From Lachnospiraceae bacterium (lineage in GTDB: Bacteria > Bacillota > Clostridia > Lachnospirales > Lachnospiraceae), in assembly GCA_910574285.1 (NCBI GenBank), contig CAJTAL010000032.1:1-49227 (forward strand): 49,227 nucleotides of DNA, in the 5' to 3' direction. Numbering within the stretch: the stretch's first letter is position 1; every line of letters starts with the position of its first letter. This document shows, in pieces, positions 1 to 6,799 of this stretch. The position numbers were made by a program, and so were the translations under genes. The notes beneath the pieces were generated by a model, which was given only the letters and a program-made list of their open reading frames with translations, did not search any database and was not told the origin of the DNA.

Positions 1-75
1 CGAGGTAGATAGGGCGGAGGTGGAAGTGCAGTAATGTATGGAGCTGACCGCAACTAATCGGTCGAGGGCATGACC
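1..75 (+). rRNA. 23S rRNA, 3' end (partial)
   Basis: The first 75 bases match the conserved 3' terminus of bacterial 23S rRNA: the AGTGCAGTAATGTATG segment, the GCTGACC stretch, then CTAATCGGTCGAGGGCATGACC. The rest of the gene lies left of the window. No 5S rRNA or tRNA can be recognised between this end and the terminator at 158-185, so this operon seems to end with 23S here. Confidence 0.93.
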
Positions 76-157
76 AAAGGTGGATAGGTAAAAGAATGGA
101 TGATAGATTTCTTGTATGCAGTTTTGAAGGTATATGTGAATTTATAGAGTAAGTCAG

Positions 158-185
158 AAAAATCCGGTAGAGCCGGATTTTTTTT
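158..185 (+). terminator. Rho-independent terminator of the rRNA operon
   Basis: A 10-bp stem AAAAATCCGG / CCGGATTTTT closes a 5-base TAGAG loop and is followed by a T run. It lies about 80 bases after the 23S end and before the convergent coaBC gene. Confidence 0.85.
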
Positions 186-241
186 ATGCGCAGCTCCGTG
201 CAGAAGAAGTATGCCGCTAAGGCGGCGCACAGGGCGCGCGG

Positions 242-316
242 CGAGCAGGGCTCTTCCCTGCTCGATTGATATAAGGCGGTCGGGCTCGGCGCGAGAATGT
301 GCCGGGGCACATTCTC
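242..316. repeat. Two GC-rich perfect hairpins in the rrn-coaBC gap
   Basis: CGAGCAGGG/CCCTGCTCG (242-250 and 256-264) forms a 9-bp stem. GAGAATGTGCC/GGCACATTCTC (293-303 and 306-316) forms an 11-bp near-perfect palindrome. The stretch 190-330 is clearly richer in GC than its surroundings. It could be a REP-like intergenic element or a second terminator region. No gene is evident in it. Confidence 0.5.
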
Positions 317-335
317 TGAGATTCATGAGTCGGTT

Positions 336-1547
336 TTATGAGTTATTATCCATATTTTTCAGAGAAAGGATATTATCCAGTATATGGAAAGCAACTTCAT
401 CTTTTTCCATTATAGGTAGTTCGATGATATTATCCGGTGTAATGATAGTAACGATGTTCGTGTTTGTCTCAAATCCTGCACCCTGAATTTTCAGATTATT
501 TGCAACAATCATGTCAAGATTCTTTTTCAGAAGTTTTTTCTTAGAGTTTTCAAGCATGTTCTCTGTTTCCATAGAAAATCCGCAGAGAAATTGACCGGCC
601 TTTTTATGTGCTCCCAGATATTGCAGAATGTCGTCCGTAGGTTCCAGCGGGATAGAAAGTCCTGCGTCAGATTTTTTGATTTTTTCATTGGATATCTTCG
701 CGGGTCGATAATCCGCTACAGCGGCGGCTTTGATGATGATATCCATATCCTGGCTTAAGGAGGTAACTGCTTCGTACATATCTTTGGATGTGATAACAGG
801 GACCACGGCCGTGGATATGGGAGGATTCAGGAAGGTCTTGCCGCTTACCAGCGTAACGTCGGCACCGCGCAGCATGCATGCCCGGGCGACAGCATATCCC
901 ATCTTTCCGGAAGAATGATTGGTAATGTAACGGACAGGGTCTATGGGTTCCTGGGTAGGACCAGCGGTTACCAGAACTTTCATTCCTTTCATATCTTTTC
1001 TGCATGCGCAGCATTTTAGGATATGTTCAAAAAGGGTTTCCGGTTCAGGCATCTTGCCGGTGCCGATGTCGCCGCATGCAAGATATCCGTTGGCTGGAGC
1101 AATGATCTGCATGCCGTATTCATTGAGAAGCGACAGATTTTTCTGAGTGACAGGATTCTCATACATTCCGGTATTCATGGCCGGGGCAATTAGCTTTGGC
1201 GCTTTGCTGGCAAGAATCGTTGTCGTAAGCATGTCGTCAGCCAGACCGTGCGCAAGCTTTGCGATGATATTTGCGGTGGCGGGGGCGACTATGACGGCGT
1301 CCGCTTTCTGGGCAAGGGCTACATGTTCTACCTTGAATTCGAAATTGCGGTCAAAAGTATCTGTGATACATTTGTGTCCGGTAAGAGACTCAAATGTAAT
1401 AGGATGAATAAAATTCGTGGCATGTTCTGTCATGATTACACGGACATCAGCGCCTGATTTTACCAGCATACTTGCCAGGGAGGCGCTTTTGTATGCGGCG
1501 ATTCCTCCGCTGACGCCGAGAAGAATTGTTTTATTCTTTAGATTCAT
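336..1547 (-). CDS. coaBC: Bifunctional phosphopantothenoylcysteine decarboxylase / phosphopantothenate-cysteine ligase
   Basis: This enzyme makes 4'-phosphopantetheine for coenzyme A: the C-terminal half ligates cysteine to 4'-phosphopantothenate and the N-terminal flavoprotein half decarboxylates the product. Visible CoaC signatures are the LGVSGGIAAYKS start, the PAMNTGMYENP substrate clamp and the ACGDIGTGKM flap with its catalytic Cys. The CoaB half begins at about residue 188 with VLVTAGPTQEPIDPVRYITN followed by SSGKMG. The full 403-aa length is normal. I place the start at 1547 because AAGGAAAATTCCT sits just upstream; the open frame continues 24 codons further but without a ribosome site. 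It stands alone, convergent with the rRNA operon. Confidence 0.95.
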   Translation of the reverse strand: MNLKNKTILLGVSGGIAAYKSASLASMLVKSGADVRVIMTEHATNFIHPITFESLTGHKCITDTFDRNFEFKVEHVALAQKADAVIVAPATANIIAKLAHGLADDMLTTTILASKAPKLIAPAMNTGMYENPVTQKNLSLLNEYGMQIIAPANGYLACGDIGTGKMPEPETLFEHILKCCACRKDMKGMKVLVTAGPTQEPIDPVRYITNHSSGKMGYAVARACMLRGADVTLVSGKTFLNPPISTAVVPVITSKDMYEAVTSLSQDMDIIIKAAAVADYRPAKISNEKIKKSDAGLSIPLEPTDDILQYLGAHKKAGQFLCGFSMETENMLENSKKKLLKKNLDMIVANNLKIQGAGFETNTNIVTIITPDNIIELPIMEKDEVAFHILDNILSLKNMDNNS

Positions 1548-1752
1548 AGGAATTTTCCTTTCAAAGATTTTTGTAGAAATAACAACTACTACTATAGCGT
1601 GTTTTGGAAAATGTTGCAAGGTTTTGCAAGAATGAAATAGACATTAAGCCGGTATCATGATAGAATATATGTTGCTTAGGTATTTTTTGTCGGTTGATAA
1701 GGAGTAACCCAGGGATATTTGATTTAGAATATGTAGAATGGAGTTATAAGGT

Positions 1753-2400
1753 ATGAAAAAAGTTGTAATATTAGGATTGATGATTATTACAAGTATAATG
1801 ATGGTTGGATGCGGAGGAAAAGAGAAAACAGAAGATGACGAAAAAGGAGCGGCGAAGCAGTCGCAGGAGGATATTCCGGCAGTGCAGGAGGCAGACCTGG
1901 CGGATGCCGGACAGAGCGGCGAAGGAGAACCAGAGACCGGTGGGATAGACGGAGTCTCTACTCTGTGCACAGACGATAAGAGCATCAGTATTACAGTTAA
2001 CAGACCAGAGGGATTCGAAGATTCAGAATTTAGTTCTGAACATCAGGTAGCTTTTCAAAAGGTTGGAGAAGGCGGCGCCGGCAGTACGCAGATTAGTCTG
2101 CGTCTGATGGCCGAGGACGAGAATTCTGTGATGACGACGGCGCAGCAGGAAGTGGAATATCTTCTGAGCGCGAATTCGGAGGGAACAGGTGTCGTAGAGG
2201 AAGTGCAGTCACAGCCGGCCGGAAGCAGAGAATGGTCATATTTCACATATTCTCTGGACGACGCCGAGGGAATCCGTTCATGGACGCCGCTTTCTAACGG
2301 ATGTGTGGTTTCCTGTACGGTAGAGAATCTGGGCACCGGGCTTGAACCGATGAATGTAGAAGGGATGCTTCAGATTCTGGATGGCTCCATTCAAGAATAA
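1753..2400 (+). CDS. Putative lipoprotein of unknown function
   Basis: The 215-aa protein has a type II signal peptide: MKK, a hydrophobic stretch, then a lipobox ending in Cys20 (MMVGC). An acidic low-complexity linker of about 40 residues (EKTEDDEKG..., rich in E, D, Q and A) follows, then a globular domain of about 150 residues with no Cys until a SNGCVVSCTV stretch near residue 180. It is expected to be anchored on the outer face of the membrane. The start is supported by GGAGTTATAAGGT upstream. I do not recognise a family; the general look (lipoprotein, linker, small beta-rich domain) suits a substrate-binding or stress-related surface protein, but nothing fixes a function. It is monocistronic, with a strong terminator directly after. 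Confidence 0.8.
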   Translation: MKKVVILGLMIITSIMMVGCGGKEKTEDDEKGAAKQSQEDIPAVQEADLADAGQSGEGEPETGGIDGVSTLCTDDKSISITVNRPEGFEDSEFSSEHQVAFQKVGEGGAGSTQISLRLMAEDENSVMTTAQQEVEYLLSANSEGTGVVEEVQSQPAGSREWSYFTYSLDDAEGIRSWTPLSNGCVVSCTVENLGTGLEPMNVEGMLQILDGSIQE

Positions 2401-2404
2401 AGGG

Positions 2405-2483
2405 AAAAGAGGCTGATGCAAAGCGCAGCAATCCGGTGACATATGTTGTACGGATTCGGCATTTTGCATCAGCCTCTTTTTTG
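2405..2483 (+). terminator. Terminator after the lipoprotein gene, possibly bidirectional
   Basis: AAAAGAGGCTGATGCAAA (2405-2422) pairs with TTTTGCATCAGCCTCTTTT (2462-2480) across an arm of about 40 bases, and T residues follow. The convergent ROK gene ends at 2499, so the A-rich 5' flank would serve that gene as well. Confidence 0.8.
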
Positions 2484-2498
2484 TAGTTTGGCTGCTTT

Positions 2499-3641
2499 TT
2501 AACTTGTCTGATTATCTATTTTCTCCAGGAATGCCTGGATATAAGGGAGAGCGGCTCCGATGGTGATATTATGCCGGGGCATCTTACTGATCAGGAGGAA
2601 ATCCTGTTCTTCTGCAAAAGGGGTTAGCTGCCGGATCTGTTCATACAGGAACAAGATGTCTTCCCTGCGCAGATACTGGGCCAGATGTCCTCCAAGGATG
2701 AAATCAGTGTCAAAGATCAGATGAAGCATGTTGATTATCCTGGCAAGATTTGTGAGAAATGTATTCCACCGCTGAGAATAAGAGGGTTCTCCATGCCATA
2801 CTCTTTCAAAAAAAGCATCCAGGCTTTCATTTTCTTTCAGAAGCACGTTCAGGGCGCACAGAGTCTCCATACATCCGTGTTTGCCGCAATAGCAGGGCGC
2901 GCCGTCAGGTTCTATCTGGATATGTTCTATCGTTGAACTGTGGCCGTGTTTTCCGGTCAGTATCTCTCCGTTGCTGATAATGGCGGAGCCAAGATGCTTG
3001 CTGAGAGATATATAAAAAGCGTCTGTAAGTCCCGGAGATACCCACATCTCTGAGACAGCCGCACTATATGCGTCGTGAATAAATGAACACGGATATGGAA
3101 GATATCGTGTGAATTCCGTAATAGAAAGTCCGGTACAGGACAGAATCTTGCCATATAAAATGGTCTGCTTATCCGGCGCAACTAAACCGGGCATGGCAAA
3201 CCCGATCCCGAGAATCTGTCCGTCGGATACAGCAAGAGAAGTTATAAAATCAAGGATTCTCCCGCAGACAGTTCTAAAATAAGACTCTTTATATTCATAA
3301 GTGATATCATAGGTTATACGGTCAAGTTTTTCACCATAAAGATTGACAGCGACAATCTTTATCTCCTTTTTCAGAATCTCCACACCGATGCTGATACGGT
3401 AATCTGCATTGACTGAATAGGCAGCGGCTTTCCGCCCGACGAACTCCGTGTCGATTTGTCCGCTTTTTTGAATCAGACCTTCCTTTTCCAATGTGTTCAG
3501 GTTTGTTGTGACGGTCGGCCGGCTCAGATGGAGATTGTAAGAAATGTCTTGTTGAGATACCTTTTTATTTTCGTAGATAAAATGATAGATCAGGCTTCGG
3601 TTATTCTGTTTAATCTGGTTGGGCGTAATGCTTTTTGCCAC
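2499..3641 (-). CDS. ROK-family transcriptional repressor (XylR/NagC type)
   Basis: The 380-aa protein has an N-terminal winged helix-turn-helix (about residues 27-62, VSQQDISYNLHLSRPTVTT then a wing) and a C-terminal ROK sugar-kinase-like fold. The ROK zinc motif is visible as CYCGKHGCMETLC near residue 250. Full kinases keep a DxGxT phosphate loop near the ROK start. Here the region after the HTH reads IGVEILKKEIKIVAV, which suits a regulator that binds sugar but does not phosphorylate it. It is divergent from the SDR/transporter/dehydrogenase genes. Two copies of an operator-like sequence lie in the 209-bp gap, one beside each gene, so autoregulation plus control of the divergent operon is the natural reading. 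The inducer is unknown. Confidence 0.88.
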   Translation of the reverse strand: MAKSITPNQIKQNNRSLIYHFIYENKKVSQQDISYNLHLSRPTVTTNLNTLEKEGLIQKSGQIDTEFVGRKAAAYSVNADYRISIGVEILKKEIKIVAVNLYGEKLDRITYDITYEYKESYFRTVCGRILDFITSLAVSDGQILGIGFAMPGLVAPDKQTILYGKILSCTGLSITEFTRYLPYPCSFIHDAYSAAVSEMWVSPGLTDAFYISLSKHLGSAIISNGEILTGKHGHSSTIEHIQIEPDGAPCYCGKHGCMETLCALNVLLKENESLDAFFERVWHGEPSYSQRWNTFLTNLARIINMLHLIFDTDFILGGHLAQYLRREDILFLYEQIRQLTPFAEEQDFLLISKMPRHNITIGAALPYIQAFLEKIDNQTS

Positions 3642-3662
3642 GTCGTAATTCCACCTCCTTAA

Positions 3663-3683
3663 TTTGTAAAATGATTTACTAAA
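3663..3683 (-). promoter_or_regulatory. ROK operator copy 1, next to the regulator gene
   Basis: TTTGTAAAATGATTTA at 3663-3678 is repeated exactly, in inverted orientation, at 3813-3828. Each copy is itself a weak dyad: TTGTAAA, a short centre, then TTTACTAA or the equivalent. A TATAAT -10 box for the regulator lies on the minus strand at about 3691-3696, directly upstream of this copy. Confidence 0.7.
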
Positions 3684-3768
3684 ATGGTATTATAACATAG
3701 TTTTTGATCAGAATGCTATTGTGCATATTGTATGATTTTGAGGTAAAAATTTTAGGAATAATTACATG

Positions 3769-3797
3769 TTGACGAATGGATATAAATGGTTTATTAT
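3769..3797 (+). promoter_or_regulatory. Promoter of the SDR/ADH locus
   Basis: TTGACG (3769-3774), a 17-bp spacer and TATTAT (3792-3797) are close to the sigma-A consensus. The expected transcription start near 3804 lies just before operator copy 2, so a bound repressor would sit on the start site. Confidence 0.75.
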
Positions 3798-3807
3798 GTA
3801 ACTACAA

Positions 3808-3829
3808 TTTGATAAATCATTTTACAAAA
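3808..3829 (+). promoter_or_regulatory. ROK operator copy 2, downstream of the SDR promoter
   Basis: TAAATCATTTTACAAA at 3813-3828 is the exact reverse complement of operator copy 1 at 3663-3678. Its position just after the -10 box is typical of roadblock or occlusion repression. Confidence 0.7.
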
Positions 3830-3850
3830 TGAAATTAAGAAAAGGAGAAC

Positions 3851-4630
3851 ATGATGGGAATTATTGAAAAAATGAGACTGGACGGGAAAAAAGGATTTGT
3901 AACAGGAGCGGCAAGAGGAATCGGAAAATGTACGGCGACGGCTTTTGCGGAAGCGGGAGCGGACATAGCAATCGTGGATCTGGACTATGCAGAGGCGCAG
4001 AAGACGGCAGAGGAACTTTCAAAGGAGACCGGCAGAAAAGTCATTGCAATCAGAACAGACTGTACAGATCTGCAGCAGGTAGACGCGATGGTGGAGCAGG
4101 TTGTCAAGGAATTAGGCGGATTGGACTTCTGCCATAATAACGCAGGCATCTGCATTAACGCGCCGGCCGAGGAGATGACGTATGAACAGTGGAGTAAGGT
4201 GATCAACATTAACTTAAACGGCGTGTTCCTGACGGATATTGCTGCCGGAAAGTACATGCTGGAACATGGCGGCGGTTCGATCATCAATACAGCTTCTATG
4301 TCGGCGTATATCGTCAATGTGCCGCAGCCGCAGTGTGCGTACAACGCTTCGAAAGCAGGCGTGATACAACTGACCAAATCCCTTGCGATCGAATGGGCGA
4401 AGCGCGGTGTCCGGGTCAACAGCATCAGCCCAGGATATATCGGAACAGAACTTACGCTGAACTCGCCGACACTGATTCCTCTGATTGAAAAGTGGAACGA
4501 GATGGCGCCTATGGGAAGGATGGGAAAGCCGGAAGAGCTGGAATCCATCTGCGTATATCTTGCAGGAGACACCAGTTCCTTCACGACGGGTTCTGATTTT
4601 GTAATCGACGGCGCATTTACATGTTTCTAA
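3851..4630 (+). CDS. SDR-family NAD(P)-dependent oxidoreductase (sugar/polyol dehydrogenase type)
   Basis: A classical short-chain dehydrogenase of 259 aa. The cofactor loop TGAARGIGK is near residues 19-27, an acidic VDLD at the end of beta-2 suggests NAD preference, NNAGI is near residue 97, and the catalytic Ser (NTASMSAY) and YNASK are in place. The C-terminal VIDGAFTCF ending resembles sorbose/sorbitol and gluconate dehydrogenases. It is probably a cytoplasmic step of sugar alcohol or keto-sugar turnover, with the exact substrate not readable. Two ATGs are adjacent (3851, 3854); AAGGAG at 3842-3847 favours the second by spacing. It is the first gene of the ROK-controlled locus and is followed by the transporter relic and a Zn-dehydrogenase. 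Confidence 0.88.
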   Translation: MMGIIEKMRLDGKKGFVTGAARGIGKCTATAFAEAGADIAIVDLDYAEAQKTAEELSKETGRKVIAIRTDCTDLQQVDAMVEQVVKELGGLDFCHNNAGICINAPAEEMTYEQWSKVININLNGVFLTDIAAGKYMLEHGGGSIINTASMSAYIVNVPQPQCAYNASKAGVIQLTKSLAIEWAKRGVRVNSISPGYIGTELTLNSPTLIPLIEKWNEMAPMGRMGKPEELESICVYLAGDTSSFTTGSDFVIDGAFTCF

Positions 4631-4703
4631 CAAAAACGGATGTCCGGCATATTGGAAGTTTTTGATACGATTGCCTGGCATATTAAAAATAAGTAGAAAA
4701 AAG

Positions 4704-5641
4704 ATGAAGAAGAGGATATTAGCCGCGCTTCTTTGCGCGTCGATGATCGGCCTCATGCTGATGGGGTGTGCGGACAGACGTGACGACGGGACTTATAAGG
4801 TCGGTATCTCTATCCAGTCTCTTTCGAATGCTTACTGGGCAGGCGTCATGGGAAAGCTTGAGAAGGAGATGGATGCGAGGGGCTGGGATTATACGATTGT
4901 CGGCTGTGATAACAATGCGGGAACACAGGTAGGCCAGGTGGAGAATTTCATCATATCAGGATGTGATTTGATTATGGTTCATCCGGCGGATGCAGAATCT
5001 CTTGAGGGGATCTGCGGCGAAGCCATGGAAGCGGATATTAAGGTGATGTGCTGGGATGATCCGATGGAGAATACTACGGCCAATGTAAATGTATTGTGTG
5101 CATATCTGATGGTACATAAGGGTGTGCCGATGGCGCTGGCGATCATCATTACACTGGCGGCGTCTACACTGATCGGTGTGCTGAATGGCTTCATGGTATC
5201 CACGATCGGTATTCCGGCCCTGATCGCGACTTTTGCTACGCAGACGGCATTCTCCGGTATTGCGCTGATTATCTGCGACGGGCAGCCCATCAACGGATTT
5301 ACGGAAGCTTTCAAAGTGTTCGGCCAGGGGAAGATCGGTCCGGTTCCTGTACCGGTGGTTATCATGATTCTCTGCTTCGCACTGGGCGCGTTTATCTTGA
5401 ATAAGACGTATTTCGGACGTTATTTCTATGCGGTAGGCGGCAATATCGAGGCGGTGTGTCTGTCGCCGGAGGGTCAGGCAGAATGTCAGGGGTTATAGCA
5501 GGTACATTTATCATCAGCGCACTGAACAACGGTATGGTACTGATTAATCTGAACAGTTGGATTCAGAATATCGTATTGGGTATCGTACTTGTGCTGGCGG
5601 TTGGTTTTGACTGCTATCAGAAAAAGAAACAGGCGAATTAG
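4704..5641 (+). pseudogene. Fused remnant of a ribose-type ABC transporter (RbsB N-terminus joined to RbsC pieces)
   Basis: The frame starts with a lipoprotein signal (lipobox Cys22, LMLMGC) and about 130 residues of a periplasmic-binding-protein type sugar receptor (KVGISIQSLSNAYWAGVMGK, then VHPADAES and MENTTANVNVL). At about 5097 it jumps, still in frame, into the middle of an RbsC-like permease (AYLMVHKGVPMALAIIIT). No ATPase gene remains. At about 5456 a second junction shifts the frame: the first frame stops at 5498, while the permease C-terminus continues in another frame (VAGGSGRMSGVIAGTF to KKKQAN, 5456-5641). So two internal deletions removed the receptor C-terminus, the whole ATPase gene and parts of the permease. 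A working transporter cannot result. It lies between two dehydrogenase genes that look intact. Confidence 0.85.
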
Positions 5642-5676
5642 CAGGATGTAAGGATAGAATTTGGAGGTAATAATTT

Positions 5677-6699
5677 ATGAAGGCAGCGGTGTATCATGGT
5701 CCGCAGGATCTGAGAGTGGAAGAAGTACCGGTAAGGGAACTTAAGAATAATGAAGTGATGATTCAGGTAAAGTACTGCGGAGTATGCGGTACGGATATGC
5801 ACATCTTTAACGGGGACGGGGGTTCTTTCGAAGTGAACCCTCCGCTTATCCCCGGGCATGAGTTCTCCGGAGTTGTGGCGAAGATTGGAGCAGATGTTAC
5901 AACGGTAAAAGAAGGGGACAGAGTGAGCGGAGATCCGAACGATATGTGCGGCGAATGTTATTTCTGCAAGAACGCGATGCAGCACTTCTGTACCAATAAC
6001 GTCGGCGTGGGAACGACGGTGGACGGCGGATTTGCCGAATATGTGATCATGCGTGAAAAACAGGTATATAAGTTTTCTGAGAATCTGAGCTTTATAGAAG
6101 CGGCAATGGCAGAGCCTATCTCCTGCTGCCTGCATGGAATTGATCTGTGTAATATCAAAGCCGGATGTACGGTTCTCGTCATGGGAGGAGGCCCCATCGG
6201 GATGATTATGATGCAGCTTGCGAAGAATGCAGGCGCGGCAAGGGTAATCATGTCCGAACCGGTGGAAGAGAAAAGGGATCTGGCGAGAAAGCTTGGCGCC
6301 ACCAAGACGATCAACCCGATAGAAGAAGATGTAGAAGCGGTTCTTGCTGATTACTGTGAGAACGTAGACGTCGTAATTGAATGTGTAGGTAATATTCATA
6401 CACAGGCGGATGCCGTGAGGTTCGCGGGAAAAGGGGCGACAATCATGTATTTCGGTCTTGCTTCACCGGAAGATGCATATCCGCTGAAACCGGACGACGT
6501 ATTTAAGAAAGAACTGAAGATTACATCGTCTTTCATTAATCCTTATACGTTTGAGCGGGCAATTCGTGTGTTGGAATCCGGTACGATAGAGTTGGAGAGC
6601 CTGATAACGAATATCGTTCCGCTTGACCAGATAACCGATGTGTTTACGAAGCCAGAGTACCGGAGAGCCGGGAAAGCTATGATTAAGATAGCGGATTAA
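5677..6699 (+). CDS. Zinc-dependent alcohol/polyol dehydrogenase (sorbitol/threonine dehydrogenase type)
   Basis: A medium-chain dehydrogenase of 340 aa with both zinc sites. The catalytic zinc ligands are CGVCGTDMH (Cys near 37) and GHEFSG; the structural zinc lobe is CGECYFCKNAMQHFC. The Rossmann loop VMGGGPIGMIMMQ is followed by an acidic SEPVEEKRDL, suggesting NAD. The family oxidises a secondary alcohol on a sugar alcohol or L-threonine. GGAGGTAATAATTT gives a strong start. It follows the relic transporter and is presumably read from the promoter at 3769 or from readthrough; no separate promoter is clear. With the SDR it probably interconverts a polyol and its keto sugar, by inference from context only. 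Confidence 0.9.
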   Translation: MKAAVYHGPQDLRVEEVPVRELKNNEVMIQVKYCGVCGTDMHIFNGDGGSFEVNPPLIPGHEFSGVVAKIGADVTTVKEGDRVSGDPNDMCGECYFCKNAMQHFCTNNVGVGTTVDGGFAEYVIMREKQVYKFSENLSFIEAAMAEPISCCLHGIDLCNIKAGCTVLVMGGGPIGMIMMQLAKNAGAARVIMSEPVEEKRDLARKLGATKTINPIEEDVEAVLADYCENVDVVIECVGNIHTQADAVRFAGKGATIMYFGLASPEDAYPLKPDDVFKKELKITSSFINPYTFERAIRVLESGTIELESLITNIVPLDQITDVFTKPEYRRAGKAMIKIAD

Positions 6700-6716
6700 T
6701 CAGTGACAGAGATATA

Positions 6717-6761
6717 AGCGCCCCGTCTCTTTACCATAAACCAGTAAAGAGGCGGGGCGCT
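6717..6761. terminator. Hairpin between convergent ADH and alpha-galactosidase genes
   Basis: AGCGCCCCGTCTCTTTA (6717-6733) pairs with TAAAGAGGCGGGGCGCT (6745-6761), a 17-bp stem with one mismatch. Neither side has a real T run, so it may be a transcription barrier of another kind, but its place between convergent genes fits a terminator. Confidence 0.65.
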
Positions 6762-6799
6762 GTATGTATCATTCTTACTAATAACAGTTATGCCGCAAT

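Noticed and set aside
76-157. 5S rRNA or tRNA directly after 23S
   Set aside because: No 5S core or tRNA T-loop pattern can be found in these 82 bases.
4662-5498. A new single-protein receptor-permease fusion transporter
   Set aside because: The receptor lacks its second lobe, no ATPase gene is present and the permease end is out of frame, so decay explains it better than a new architecture.
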